NCBI RefSeq assembly: GCF_003315035.1
Contig: NZ_QNRE01000025.1
Span: 1 to 45,360 of the forward strand
DNA: 45,360 nucleotides
Direction of reading: 5' to 3'
From: Nocardia puris
GTDB lineage: Bacteria > Actinomycetota > Actinomycetes > Mycobacteriales > Mycobacteriaceae
Part shown: positions 5,659-13,723 of the stretch, one piece after another
How positions within the stretch are numbered: the first letter of the stretch is position 1
How the letters are laid out: each line of letters opens with the position of its first letter
Made by a program: the position numbers and the translations under genes
The notes under the pieces: model-generated
Seen by the model: only the letters and a program-made list of their open reading frames with translations
The model's database searches: none
Told to the model about the DNA's origin: nothing

Positions 5659-6627
5659 TCAGGTGATGCGGACCCATCCGCCCGCCTGGAGGGTCATGGG
5701 GGTGCCCGAGCCGATCACCTGGAGGGTGATGAGGTCGCCGGAGGTCACCGCCACCGGAGTGGCGGTGACGGTGACGGTCGCGGATTTGGTCGCTGGCACT
5801 GTCACCGGTGAGCCCTGTTGAAGCAGGTCCCCGTTGCGGTAGAGACGCAAGGTCGCGGTGAAATTCGAGAAGTTACTGTTCGCGATCACGACGCTGGCCG
5901 CGACGGTCGCGTCCGCTTTGCTGCCCTGCGCGACGAGGGCGTGGCCGGAGACGGTTGACCCTGGGTAGTTGGCGGTGTCGGCGGTCCAGTTATTGACTTG
6001 CGCGTAGGAGGTCGTGACGGACTGGGTTCCGGACTTGTTCATCCCGGACGGGTCGAACGTGGGCGTCTCGACAGATCCGATGGGGGCGATCGCCTCGGCC
6101 TGGCCGGGCGCCAGCTCGAACGCGACGCCCGCGCTGAGACTCGCGGTCGGCGCGACAGCCTCAACCGCGCCGAGCGGCATTTCCCGCGCGAACCCGGCTC
6201 CCATCGCGCCGACTGGCGCACGAACATCGAGGACGCCCGGCGTCAGCTCCAGCGCGACGCCGCCGAACGATCCCCTCGGCGCGAGCGCTTCAGCGCCGCC
6301 GGGCGTCAGCTCCAGCGCGGTGCCCGCGCTGAGACTCGCTGTCGGCGCGACAGCCTCAACTGCGGCGGCACCCAGTGACGCGGCCACCCCAGCACCGACA
6401 GTGCTCGCCGGAGCGTCCGTCGCGGCGACGCCCGGCGGGAGCGTGAGCGCGAGACCAGCACGCAGGGTGGACACCGGCGCCAGCGCCTCGAGGACGCCGG
6501 GCAGTGCGACGAGCACCACCGGCCGTGTGCCGTCGTACACCAGCTCCTCGCCCAGGTGCATACGGAGCACGCTCTGCTCGCCGAGGCGAATGAACGCGGG
6601 GGCCTCCCCGCGTGACCACAGGGTCAT
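5659..6627 (-). CDS. Tail-tip/fibre protein with alanine-rich tandem repeats
   Basis: 322 residues, last gene of the late operon, overlapping the upstream gene by ATGA. Residues 1-40 look like a short attachment segment. About 45-185 is five to six copies of a ~25-residue repeat of the form APxxSLxAGxALELxPGxxEA. The rest (about 190-322) is Ser/Thr-rich beta structure resembling a tail-fibre or adhesin domain (NNWTADTANYPGSTVSGHAL, then TVTVTATPVAVTSGDLITLQV). Likely a receptor-binding or decorating protein at the tail tip. The repeats make copy-number change by recombination likely. Confidence 0.7.
   Translation of the reverse strand: MTLWSRGEAPAFIRLGEQSVLRMHLGEELVYDGTRPVVLVALPGVLEALAPVSTLRAGLALTLPPGVAATDAPASTVGAGVAASLGAAAVEAVAPTASLSAGTALELTPGGAEALAPRGSFGGVALELTPGVLDVRAPVGAMGAGFAREMPLGAVEAVAPTASLSAGVAFELAPGQAEAIAPIGSVETPTFDPSGMNKSGTQSVTTSYAQVNNWTADTANYPGSTVSGHALVAQGSKADATVAASVVIANSNFSNFTATLRLYRNGDLLQQGSPVTVPATKSATVTVTATPVAVTSGDLITLQVIGSGTPMTLQAGGWVRIT
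6090..6500 (-). repeat. In-frame tandem repeats in the fibre gene
   Basis: Units of about 70-80 bases. The closest pair is 6124-6172 and 6319-6367, sharing GCCCGCGCTGAGACTCGC followed by GTCGGCGCGACAGCCTCAAC almost unchanged. They encode the APTASLSAG-type repeats of the protein above. Confidence 0.75.
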
Positions 6628-7064
6628 GCCGGGTTCGCTACCACCCGCAGCAGACCCGTCGCGTGCACGTCGAGCCGGAACTCACTGTTGTCGGAGGTTT
6701 TGTTCTCCTCGAAGTCCCACAGCAGAATCAGCGGGCTGGTCGCCGCCACGCCGGTCTCCGCGTCTACCAGTGCGGCGTAACGCGCTGTCAGCGACGACGG
6801 GTCCCACACGACAGTGTTCGCGTCCAGCCATACCGTGTCGGTGGCGGAATCGTAGGCGAGCGACACTCCGGTCAGCGCCTGCCCGCCGGCGGTGTACCCG
6901 TCGGCTGTGGTCAGCTCGCCGGACAAGTCGTCGTAGTGCTGGTGTGCATCCAGGTCGGGGGTGTAGCTGGAGGTGAGCAGTACCATCCGCAGATCGTCGG
7001 TGGCGAGATTGACCTCTCCCGACAGTGCGGACAGCTGGAAGCGGGGGTACACATAGGTGATCAT
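6624..7064 (-). CDS. Minor tail protein
   Basis: 146 residues from ATG 7064, which follows GAAAGGCC. The sequence (MITYVYPRFQLSALSGEVNL, then MVLLTSSYTPDLDAHQHYDD) matches the general type of phage tail protein that begins with the DLRMVLLTSSYTPD motif and ends in beta structure. It is the second last of five tail-tip genes after the lysis genes and is coupled to its neighbour by ATGA. Probably a base-plate or fibre-associated subunit. Confidence 0.7.
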   Translation of the reverse strand: MITYVYPRFQLSALSGEVNLATDDLRMVLLTSSYTPDLDAHQHYDDLSGELTTADGYTAGGQALTGVSLAYDSATDTVWLDANTVVWDPSSLTARYAALVDAETGVAATSPLILLWDFEENKTSDNSEFRLDVHATGLLRVVANPA

Positions 7065-7074
7065 GGGGGGCCTT

Positions 7075-7482
7075 TCAGTCTTCGATGACGACGTAGAGCG
7101 TCTCGGGATCGGGAGTCGCGAGCGACTCATAGGCGGATTGGGTGAGCCGCTGGATCCGCGCCACCCCGCCGCCGTTGCGCACCGCAGTCGCCTCCTCCTC
7201 GGGCGGGACCGGGAGCCCTGCCTCGATCAACGGCCACAGCTCGACCGGGGTGCCGCTGTCGGGGATGTCGATCAGGTAGGTGCGCACCCCGATCCGGACT
7301 GTGGCCGGGCCGGGATCGAGATCCGGTGTGGTGAGGACACCGTCGACGGCCCGCAGCTCCAGCGGGCGCCGGGTGATGACGCCGCCCTCGTGGCCGGCGC
7401 GCAGCACCGGCGAGGCGATGGAGATCGAGGTCGTGTCGTCGGCTCCGCCGATCGACTCGATCGAGTCGCTGATCACGGTCAT
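7075..7482 (-). CDS. Minor tail / fibre-tip protein
   Basis: 135 residues; TGATG overlap with the upstream gene at 7482. The body is beta-rich (RPLELRAVDGVLTTPDLDPG, then ATVRIGVRTYLIDIPDSG). It ends in LTQSAYESLATPDPETLYVV, a motif often found in phage upper-fibre and minor tail proteins. Part of the translationally coupled tail-tip cluster 5659-8755. Confidence 0.65.
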   Translation of the reverse strand: MTVISDSIESIGGADDTTSISIASPVLRAGHEGGVITRRPLELRAVDGVLTTPDLDPGPATVRIGVRTYLIDIPDSGTPVELWPLIEAGLPVPPEEEATAVRNGGGVARIQRLTQSAYESLATPDPETLYVVIED

Positions 7483-7892
7483 CACGGCCTCCAGTCTGGG
7501 TCGTCGGCACGCAGAGCGGCGGTGAGGTCGTCGAGGAAACATCCGTATTGGGCCGACGATTTGAACAGCCGGATGTAGAGCGGCGACCGGGTGCCGTCCG
7601 GTGTCAGCTCGAGCTGCGCCTTGAACGCCTCCTGGATCTCCACGAACCAGCGCACCGCGCCGGTGTCACCCGCCTCGCTGGGTGGTGCGGGCGGCTGGTC
7701 GAACCACTGTGCCTGCGGATCGAATTCGGGATCGTCGGCCTTGATCGCCGCGTACAGGGCGGGCACCAGTTTGTTGTGAATGTACTTCACGTCGTCAGGT
7801 TGCTCGTCCATGCCGATATGACGGCGTTGTCCGAACCCGTCCATGACGACGCCGTAGAAGAACTCCTTGACGCGAGCGAGTTTGTCGGCCAT
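7482..7892 (-). CDS. Tail-cluster hypothetical protein
   Basis: 136 residues; TGATG overlap at 7892 fixes the start (a GTG one codon earlier is also in frame). Mostly helical, with aromatic clusters (FFYGVVMDGFGQRRHIGMDE, RWFVEIQEAFKAQLELTPDG). No named family recognised. Location between tail-tip genes suggests a fibre chaperone or base-plate component. Confidence 0.65.
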   Translation of the reverse strand: MADKLARVKEFFYGVVMDGFGQRRHIGMDEQPDDVKYIHNKLVPALYAAIKADDPEFDPQAQWFDQPPAPPSEAGDTGAVRWFVEIQEAFKAQLELTPDGTRSPLYIRLFKSSAQYGCFLDDLTAALRADDPDWRP

Positions 7893-8755
7893 CACAATTC
7901 CCGCAGATAGAAGAATGGCAGCTTGGTGCTGCTGTCCCAGTGCTGATTCGCCGCCGAAATCGTCGACGGCAGCGCCGACAGGGGCGACGGACCCGCGTAA
8001 CAGTATGGCCGACGCGGGTACTTCCCGCTGTCGTACCGGTTAAGGTCCGTTATTCGGACGCACATCAGGCTCGCGGCGGTCTGGATTGCGGTCGTGTCCT
8101 GGAGCAGCGCGACGGCATAAACCTCATCCTGCGACGCCTCGATGGTGATGCCCAGGTCAAATCGGGTCTCGGTGTTCTGGTCGGTCACCAGGTCCTGGAT
8201 GTCCATGGCCGCCAGAGTTGGCGTGAGCAGCGTCAACAGCCCGGTATCCTGATTCACGGAGTAGACGCCGAGATAGGCGGCGTTTATCCCTAGGAACGTG
8301 GCCGAATCGCCCGTCATGAATCCGACGTATCTCAGGTCCGCATCCCGTTGAATGCGAATGAATCCGATTTCCGCCCAATCCGCGTTGTTGCCGGCTGGCT
8401 GATAATCTGGGATGCGGTTCAGGTTGTGCACATGCGTGCTGGATGACGACGACGACCCGGTTTGCGATGCGGTGCCATGGATGAGCTGGGACCGCGGCAC
8501 GGTAGCGTGTTCGCGCGGATCCATCGTTGTCCACATCGCCGTATTGATCGGCGTCTGAGTGAAAGTCGGGCGCTCCGAGATCGGCACGTTGTACTCGTCG
8601 TGCAATTTCTCCTGGGTGTGCTCGAATGCGCCGAGTACACCCCCGGACATGATGGACTTCATCTCCTCGACCTCCATCTCCTGGAGGTCGCGGAACAGCC
8701 CGACGCCGAGGCTGCCCTCGGGCGGGTCTTCGCCGGGGAGGTTCGGAGTTGTCAT
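7892..8755 (-). CDS. Minor tail protein, candidate receptor-binding protein
   Basis: 287 residues, the largest tail-tip protein after the fibre. The N-terminal 60 residues are acidic helix with methionines (LQEMEVEEMKSIMSGGVLGA). A short Ser-rich linker is at about 97-110. The remainder is beta-rich with many aromatic and Asp residues (DADLRYVGFMTGDSATFLGI). That head-linker-beta domain layout fits an attachment protein. It starts four bases after the upstream stop. Function is inferred from position and composition. Confidence 0.65.
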   Translation of the reverse strand: MTTPNLPGEDPPEGSLGVGLFRDLQEMEVEEMKSIMSGGVLGAFEHTQEKLHDEYNVPISERPTFTQTPINTAMWTTMDPREHATVPRSQLIHGTASQTGSSSSSSTHVHNLNRIPDYQPAGNNADWAEIGFIRIQRDADLRYVGFMTGDSATFLGINAAYLGVYSVNQDTGLLTLLTPTLAAMDIQDLVTDQNTETRFDLGITIEASQDEVYAVALLQDTTAIQTAASLMCVRITDLNRYDSGKYPRRPYCYAGPSPLSALPSTISAANQHWDSSTKLPFFYLREL

Positions 8756-8759
8756 CTCC

Positions 8760-9047
8760 TCAGATCTCCTCGGCGAGTTCGGGCGGGATCACGACGGGAC
8801 TCGGTGGCGGAACCAGCCCGGCGCGGCGCATCGCGTCGCACAGGTCGTCGGCGTACCGGCGCAGCTGCCGAATCACCTTGGCCGCGGCGCGGAACCGCTG
8901 CCGCTCGTCCTGCTGCTGCTGCTCGAGTTCCTCGACGCGCTCACGCAGGCGCCGCACCTCGCGCGCCTGGTGCGCGGTCCACGCGGTGATCACGGTGGCG
9001 AACGCGACGCCGATGGCCTGGATGATTTCGGCGGTCAGCCACGCCAT
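8760..9047 (-). CDS. Second holin-type membrane protein with coiled coil
   Basis: 95 residues. One N-terminal transmembrane helix (about 4-23, AEIIQAIGVAFATVITAWTA) is followed by a long Arg/Glu/Gln coiled coil (about 27-70). This matches small membrane proteins encoded next to holins in actinophage lysis cassettes. TGATG overlap with the upstream holin. Probable holin partner, antiholin or lysis accessory. Confidence 0.75.
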   Translation of the reverse strand: MAWLTAEIIQAIGVAFATVITAWTAHQAREVRRLRERVEELEQQQQDERQRFRAAAKVIRQLRRYADDLCDAMRRAGLVPPPSPVVIPPELAEEI

Positions 9048-9439
9048 CAGCGACCCCCGCCCGGAGGTGCGACGAGCCGCTGCACGTAGGCGGTTCCCGC
9101 CGCGATCGCCGCGGCGAGGGCCGCGCCCGCCACCGCCTTCCAGTCGCCGCCCGAGGTGAAATCGAACCCATCCCCGGCGATCACCGTCCCCGCAGCGAGG
9201 AGCACGGCGACGACGACCGTCGCGAGCGCGCCCTGGAGGGCGGTACGGGTCGCGCGCTCGCGGGCGTCCGCACGCGGGTCGGGCGGCTCCTCACCCGGGC
9301 GGGGCAGGTCCGCCAGGAACGTCTCCAGCCGCCGCCTGGCGTCGGCCTCGGCGGCGCTGACCACGGCGGCGATCCGGCTCTCGATCTGCTCGAGCACCTG
9401 CTCGCGAACCAGGTTCACGACGTTCGTTGGGCGGGTCAC
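9047..9439 (-). CDS. Holin
   Basis: 130 residues. An N-terminal amphipathic helical region (1-65) is followed by two transmembrane helices (about 71-88, ALATVVVAVLLAAGTVIA, and 102-120, AVAGAALAAAIAAGTAYVQ) joined by a short acidic loop with GDGFDFTSGGDW, and a short C-terminus. GTGA overlap with the amidase stop. Two helices and position directly after the amidase fit a holin that forms membrane lesions at the end of infection. Confidence 0.8.
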   Translation of the reverse strand: MTRPTNVVNLVREQVLEQIESRIAAVVSAAEADARRRLETFLADLPRPGEEPPDPRADARERATRTALQGALATVVVAVLLAAGTVIAGDGFDFTSGGDWKAVAGAALAAAIAAGTAYVQRLVAPPGGGR

Positions 9440-10218
9440 GACTCACGCTCCGCGAGCAGCCGCTTGATCTCGGCCACGTCGGACCGCAGCTCGGCCACGG
9501 CGTCCACCAGGGTCAGGGGCTCGCCTTTCTCGTTGAGGCCCAGCTGTTTCCAGCCCCGCGTCACCTGGTCGGCGATGTCGTTGACGAGCTTGTCGATGTA
9601 GTACACGGCGGTCGCGTACGAGACCTGAGTCCCCTTGAAGTTCTTGAACATCTCGCCCCACACGGTGCCCTCTCCTCTCTGTGGCGGCTGGCCCTTCATC
9701 GCCCCCGCCACGTCGGCCCGGAACTTGTTCATGTCCATCCCGCCCGGGTCCCATTTCCCCTGACTGGGTCCGGCCCACTCCTTGTGGCCGATGACGTTGG
9801 CCGCGCCCTTGCCGAGTTTCGTGAGGATCGCGGCGACGCCGCGCACGTAGGCGTCGTACTGGGGCTTGCCCCAGCCCTCGCGGCCGTTGTTCTCCGCCTC
9901 GATGCCGATGGTGCAGGCGTTGGCGTTGTTGGCCGGGATGCCGGGATACGATCCCGCCCCGGCGTGCCAGGCGATCCCGGCGCCGCACACCGTGTACACG
10001 CCGTCACGTGACAGATGGAGCTGGGAGGCGAGGCCGAGGGATGGGTGCTGGGCGATGTACGCCGGATTGTTCGACGGCGGGTTACTGCCGGTGTGGTGCG
10101 CGACCACACCCCAGATCGCCCCGAAGTCACCGTGCCCACGATCTCGCCAACCGGGGTGCTCGCGCACTTCCAGTCCGGCCGCGCGCAGCACGTCCGGGAG
10201 CCACAGGGGATCAGCCAT
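9436..10218 (-). CDS. lysA: Endolysin, N-acetylmuramoyl-L-alanine amidase (PGRP/amidase_2 type)
   Basis: 260 residues. The amidase_2 fold spans about 15-165: His41/His42 in VVAHHTG, Glu107 in GIEAEN, His145 in IGHKEW and Asp157 in KWDPGG are the expected zinc ligands and catalytic residues (Asp in place of Cys, as in T7-type lysozymes). The C-terminal ~90 residues are helical with heptad Leu/Val and may bind wall or oligomerise; no standard wall-binding repeat is recognised. It cleaves the amide bond between MurNAc and the stem peptide. No LysB gene accompanies it. Confidence 0.92.
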   Translation of the reverse strand: MADPLWLPDVLRAAGLEVREHPGWRDRGHGDFGAIWGVVAHHTGSNPPSNNPAYIAQHPSLGLASQLHLSRDGVYTVCGAGIAWHAGAGSYPGIPANNANACTIGIEAENNGREGWGKPQYDAYVRGVAAILTKLGKGAANVIGHKEWAGPSQGKWDPGGMDMNKFRADVAGAMKGQPPQRGEGTVWGEMFKNFKGTQVSYATAVYYIDKLVNDIADQVTRGWKQLGLNEKGEPLTLVDAVAELRSDVAEIKRLLAERES

Positions 10219-10396
10219 CGTTCACCTCCAGGTGTCGCCCGCCGCGCTGCTCGCGGAAACGGGACAGGATCGCGGCCCGGCCCCGGCCGGTGCGTTCGGC
10301 GGCGAGCACGCGTCCGACCTCGCGCGGGTCCGCGGTGGCGAGGTAGGCCAGCACCTCGGCGGCGGTGTGGTAGCGGGGATCGAACCTCGTGCTCAC
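10211..10396 (-). CDS. Small helical protein
   Basis: 61 residues, GTGA overlap upstream and 8-base overlap with lysA. Basic, helical (HTAAEVLAYLATADPREVGR, then AAERTGRGRAAILSRFREQR). No family recognised. Lies between tail and lysis genes. Confidence 0.6.
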   Translation of the reverse strand: MSTRFDPRYHTAAEVLAYLATADPREVGRVLAAERTGRGRAAILSRFREQRGGRHLEVNDG

Positions 10397-11085
10397 GCCG
10401 CGCCCATCTGTGCGGCGATCCGCTCGGCCACCTCACGCGAGACGCGAGAGTCGGCGTGCAGCCCGGACGCGCCGATGTTCGCCAGCACCTCGAGCAGGTC
10501 GTCCACCTCGACGCGCAGCCGCTCGGCGAGCGTGCGCACCGTGTAGGTGATCGCGGGCGGGCCCGGCCGGTCACCATCGTCGACGCCGAACTGTTCGAGC
10601 ACGACGCGGCGCAGCTCGGCGCGTACGTGCTGTGGCAGTTCGCGCACGTGATCGGCCATCGTCTTGCGCACCGGGTCGGGGGTGTCGAGGTCCACCCACT
10701 TCCCCGACGCCTGCCACGCGGACGCGGTGACGCTGGCCGGGGGCTGGTACTTCTGGGTGGGCTCCTCAGCGGGGCGGGCGCCGAGCACCCACATCCGCCA
10801 CGACTGCATCTCCCAGTACTCCGTGGGCAGCATCAGCGGTGCGCCGGACATGCCGGGCATCGCGGTGAACATCCACAGCAACGCTTGCCGGGGATTCCCC
10901 GAGTCGCAGTTCTCGCGGACCGGGACGCCCGTCCCGTTCCACGGCTCCCACTCCTCGAACGTACGGCCGTCGACACGACCGCCGACCAGGCGGGACTTGA
11001 CCTTGTTCTCGTGCGCCTTCTTCGTCTCGCGCTCGCGCTCGCGGGCGCGCCGCTGCTGACGGGTGAGCGGTGGATTCTGTTGCAT
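10393..11085 (-). CDS. Tail-module hypothetical protein with IF2_N-like C-terminus
   Basis: 230 residues from ATG 11085 behind GAGAGGCC. The N-terminus is extremely charged (TRQQRRARERERETKKAHEN). The middle holds aromatic and Pro-rich segments. Residues about 185-228 (YTVRTLAERLRVEVDDLLEV, LANIGASGLHADSRVSREVA) resemble the small N-terminal domain of translation initiation factor IF-2: a short helical module with the L-A-x-x-L-x-V-x-x-x-x-L-L and S-x-V-x-x-x-V pattern. Role in the virion or infected cell unknown. It sits between a Gp37-like tail protein and lysis genes. Confidence 0.6.
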   Translation of the reverse strand: MQQNPPLTRQQRRARERERETKKAHENKVKSRLVGGRVDGRTFEEWEPWNGTGVPVRENCDSGNPRQALLWMFTAMPGMSGAPLMLPTEYWEMQSWRMWVLGARPAEEPTQKYQPPASVTASAWQASGKWVDLDTPDPVRKTMADHVRELPQHVRAELRRVVLEQFGVDDGDRPGPPAITYTVRTLAERLRVEVDDLLEVLANIGASGLHADSRVSREVAERIAAQMGAA

Positions 11086-11096
11086 CGCGGGGCCTC

Positions 11097-12782
11097 TCAG
11101 AACACGCCGAGCTGCTGGAGAGCGTCGGCCACCTCTTCCCACTGCTCGAACGCGCGGGCGAGAGGGTCTTGGATATCGCGCTCACGGCCGACCGTGACCG
11201 TCCAGGTCGGGCGCTGGGTGCGCGAGCAGGTGAGCTGGACCTTGGAGACGCGGTCCATGTAGATGCGGCCGGTGCGGTCGCCACGGATGGTGAACCCGCA
11301 CCGGTCGTCGAGCCACACGTGCCCGGCCTGCCCGATGATGAACGGCGCGGCGTCCCGGAATCCGAACTGGACGCTGTCGCGGCCGGCGGTCTTCCAGAAT
11401 CCCGCCCGGAGCACCATCAGCGCGCTGAGGGTGTACGCCTTTCCGGCGCCCGCAGCGAAGTGCTCGAAGTACCGAGTCCAGCCCTGGGATGCCATGCGCG
11501 CCAAGGAAATTGCCTTCATGAAGGCCAACAGCGCATCGGTGTAGATAGGGGCGAGCAGAGCGTCCACCGTGCCGCCAATGGGGGGGATGACGACAGCGGC
11601 GGCGATCAGATCGCCGACCATCTGGATGAAGGCCGAGATGCCCTCGTTCACGCCGGGCATCGAGTGGCCGCCGGTGACGACCTGGACGCCCTTGCTGTAG
11701 GTCTGGCGGTACTTGTATCGGTCGAGCCCGGATATCTCGCCATCCCGGAACACGACGAACGGCAGCTGCTTCTGCGTCCGGGGCGGCAGGCTGGGGTCGT
11801 AGTACTCGGGCGGGATCGAGAAGTCGCCGCCGAGAACCTGCTCGGCGTCGATCATGTCGTCGACGAATTCGGCGACGGTGCGGATCAGGCCATCCCAGAT
11901 CGTGCCGCCGTGGCTGGTACCGGAGTAGGTGCCCGACCGGTCCATGAACCGGACGATCCGGGTGCCGTGGCGCAGGTTCGCGCCTGGCCACGGCTCGGGG
12001 TCGCCCTCCAGATATACGTCGATCTGGCAGGCGATCTCGCCGTCGTCGCACATCGGCTGCATGAGCTTGTGGAAGTTTTTGAACCTCGAAATCGCAAGTC
12101 CCCAAAGGGCTCCCGACGCCATGGCTTCCACGAAGCTGATCGGGGCGACGACCATGCTGTAGCCGGACTGGTCGAGGTCGTCTCGTGAGTCCGGGTCCAT
12201 GGGGTCCGACGGCACCAGCCAGCTCGAGGCGTTCTCACGCTGGATCTGGAGGTCCAGCATCACGGACAGGACCCAGGGGATCGGGCCCGGGAGCATGAAC
12301 ACCTGGGGCCACTGGATCCACTCGGGGAACCAGGGGTTACTCCAGCACGAATACCACTTCAGCCGCTCCATGTCGGTCAGAAACCGCACGGTGAGGACCT
12401 GCCCGCCGTCCTCGTCGAGATCGAGATCGACGTACTCGGCGAGCGCACCGATCCGCGACCCGCAGTACTCGATGACGACGTTGACGTTGCGGCCCTCGCC
12501 GCGGTTGATGCGCTCGCGCTGCTCGAACAGCCACTGGCCGGCCGGGGAATCGAAGGGCAGCGGCAACTCGATGGTGCCGGTGTCGTTGGAGGGCTGGACG
12601 AGGTCGAGGCCGTACTCGTTGCGCACAAGGTGCTGGAGGCGCATCTCGGCGTCGAACAGCATCACCGTCACGTCGGCTTGGCGCATCCGTTCCTGCGCGC
12701 GGGCGCGCTCGCGGGTGGCCTGCCAGATCTGTTCGCACTGTTCCTCGCGCGTGAGCCCGAAGTTGATCTCGGTGATCGGCAT
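11097..12782 (-). CDS. Minor tail protein, Gp37-like
   Basis: 561 residues; start fixed by TGATG overlap at 12782. The N-terminal region (VMLFDAEMRLQHLVRNEYG, then IELPLPFDSPAGQWL) and overall size fit the tail-hub proteins of actinophages annotated as ReqiPepy6 Gp37-like. It comes directly after the Dit-like gene, where the tail-associated hub protein lies in siphoviruses. A hydrophobic stretch at about 400-430 (DLIAAAVVIPPIGGTVDALL) may interact with the membrane at genome entry. Assignment from order and sequence type. Confidence 0.75.
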   Translation of the reverse strand: MPITEINFGLTREEQCEQIWQATRERARAQERMRQADVTVMLFDAEMRLQHLVRNEYGLDLVQPSNDTGTIELPLPFDSPAGQWLFEQRERINRGEGRNVNVVIEYCGSRIGALAEYVDLDLDEDGGQVLTVRFLTDMERLKWYSCWSNPWFPEWIQWPQVFMLPGPIPWVLSVMLDLQIQRENASSWLVPSDPMDPDSRDDLDQSGYSMVVAPISFVEAMASGALWGLAISRFKNFHKLMQPMCDDGEIACQIDVYLEGDPEPWPGANLRHGTRIVRFMDRSGTYSGTSHGGTIWDGLIRTVAEFVDDMIDAEQVLGGDFSIPPEYYDPSLPPRTQKQLPFVVFRDGEISGLDRYKYRQTYSKGVQVVTGGHSMPGVNEGISAFIQMVGDLIAAAVVIPPIGGTVDALLAPIYTDALLAFMKAISLARMASQGWTRYFEHFAAGAGKAYTLSALMVLRAGFWKTAGRDSVQFGFRDAAPFIIGQAGHVWLDDRCGFTIRGDRTGRIYMDRVSKVQLTCSRTQRPTWTVTVGRERDIQDPLARAFEQWEEVADALQQLGVF

Positions 12783-13723
12783 CAGAAACCCCCGATCGGC
12801 AACGGCCACAGGCGCGGCTGCACCAGCTGCGCCATCGCCCCACCCTCCGGCGCACCGGTGACGCTCACCGGAAGCATCAGAGTCTGCGTGTGCGGCGGGA
12901 TCTCGTACTCGAAAAACCTTCCCGGCACGGGCATTTGGCCGAGCAAGTTCGTGCCGTGCGCGTCGCGGACCATCAGCTCGTCGGGGTCCAGATCGACGGT
13001 CGCGCCGCCGTGCAGCTCGGTCAGCTCCGGCATGAGAATGGTGCGCTCGGAGTCATCCCGACCGGTGCGCTTGGAGCGGCCGAAGAACCGGTGATACTTC
13101 GGGCCCTCGATGCTGAAGTCCGGCAGCGTCCACTCCCCGCGGGTGAGGATCCATTTCTGGAACATCGGCAGCGGCGTCGGATTCGACACCGGCACTTCGC
13201 CTTCGCCGCTCGTCGACTCGGTCGACCAGGAGGAGGTGACGGGGGGCTCCTGCCAGAACGGCATCCCCGCCCGCAGCGGCAGCTCGGGGTTGGCGTGCCC
13301 CTTTCTCAGCGGGTCGACGCCGGGGTTGAACTCGCGTTGCTGGCGGAGCTGCACCTCCAGGAACCGGTCCGTCTTCGGCGAGATCACCTGGATACGGGTG
13401 AGTTTCGCGTCCCAGTCGTAGTCGTCCTCGCGGAAATCGAATGCGCTCCACCACGCCGACATCAGGGCCTCGAGATCGCCGCCCGGCGCGCGGGCGGCGA
13501 CGAGATGGAACCCCAAGTCCAAATCGCGGGGGTCGAACCAGCGGCCGCGCATCTTCCCGCCGATCTGGCGGGCGCCGGACTCCCAGGCGGTACGCACCGG
13601 CGGCTCGAACAGCCCCCGGATCTGATCCTTGCCGCACCACACACCCTCGGCACCCGCGCCCTCGCCGTGGACGTGCCACACCGAGCCGTCGCAGCCGTGG
13701 ATGATGATCGTCAACCCGCTCAC
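12782..13723 (-). CDS. Distal tail (Dit-like) minor tail protein
   Basis: 313 residues from GTG 13723, which overlaps the tape-measure stop (GTG/TGA). Beta-rich with an N-terminal strand pair (LTIIIHGCDGSVWHVHGEGA), WFDPRDLDLGFHLVAARAPG, and a C-terminal region (GRFFEYEIPPHTQTLMLPVS) typical of phage tail proteins following the tape measure. This slot encodes the distal tail protein linking tube to hub. Confidence 0.75.
   Translation of the reverse strand: MSGLTIIIHGCDGSVWHVHGEGAGAEGVWCGKDQIRGLFEPPVRTAWESGARQIGGKMRGRWFDPRDLDLGFHLVAARAPGGDLEALMSAWWSAFDFREDDYDWDAKLTRIQVISPKTDRFLEVQLRQQREFNPGVDPLRKGHANPELPLRAGMPFWQEPPVTSSWSTESTSGEGEVPVSNPTPLPMFQKWILTRGEWTLPDFSIEGPKYHRFFGRSKRTGRDDSERTILMPELTELHGGATVDLDPDELMVRDAHGTNLLGQMPVPGRFFEYEIPPHTQTLMLPVSVTGAPEGGAMAQLVQPRLWPLPIGGF

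Noticed and set aside
9436..11085. A LysB mycolyl-arabinogalactan esterase in the lysis cassette
   Set aside because: No G-x-S-x-G alpha/beta hydrolase frame is found near the lysin or elsewhere in the window.
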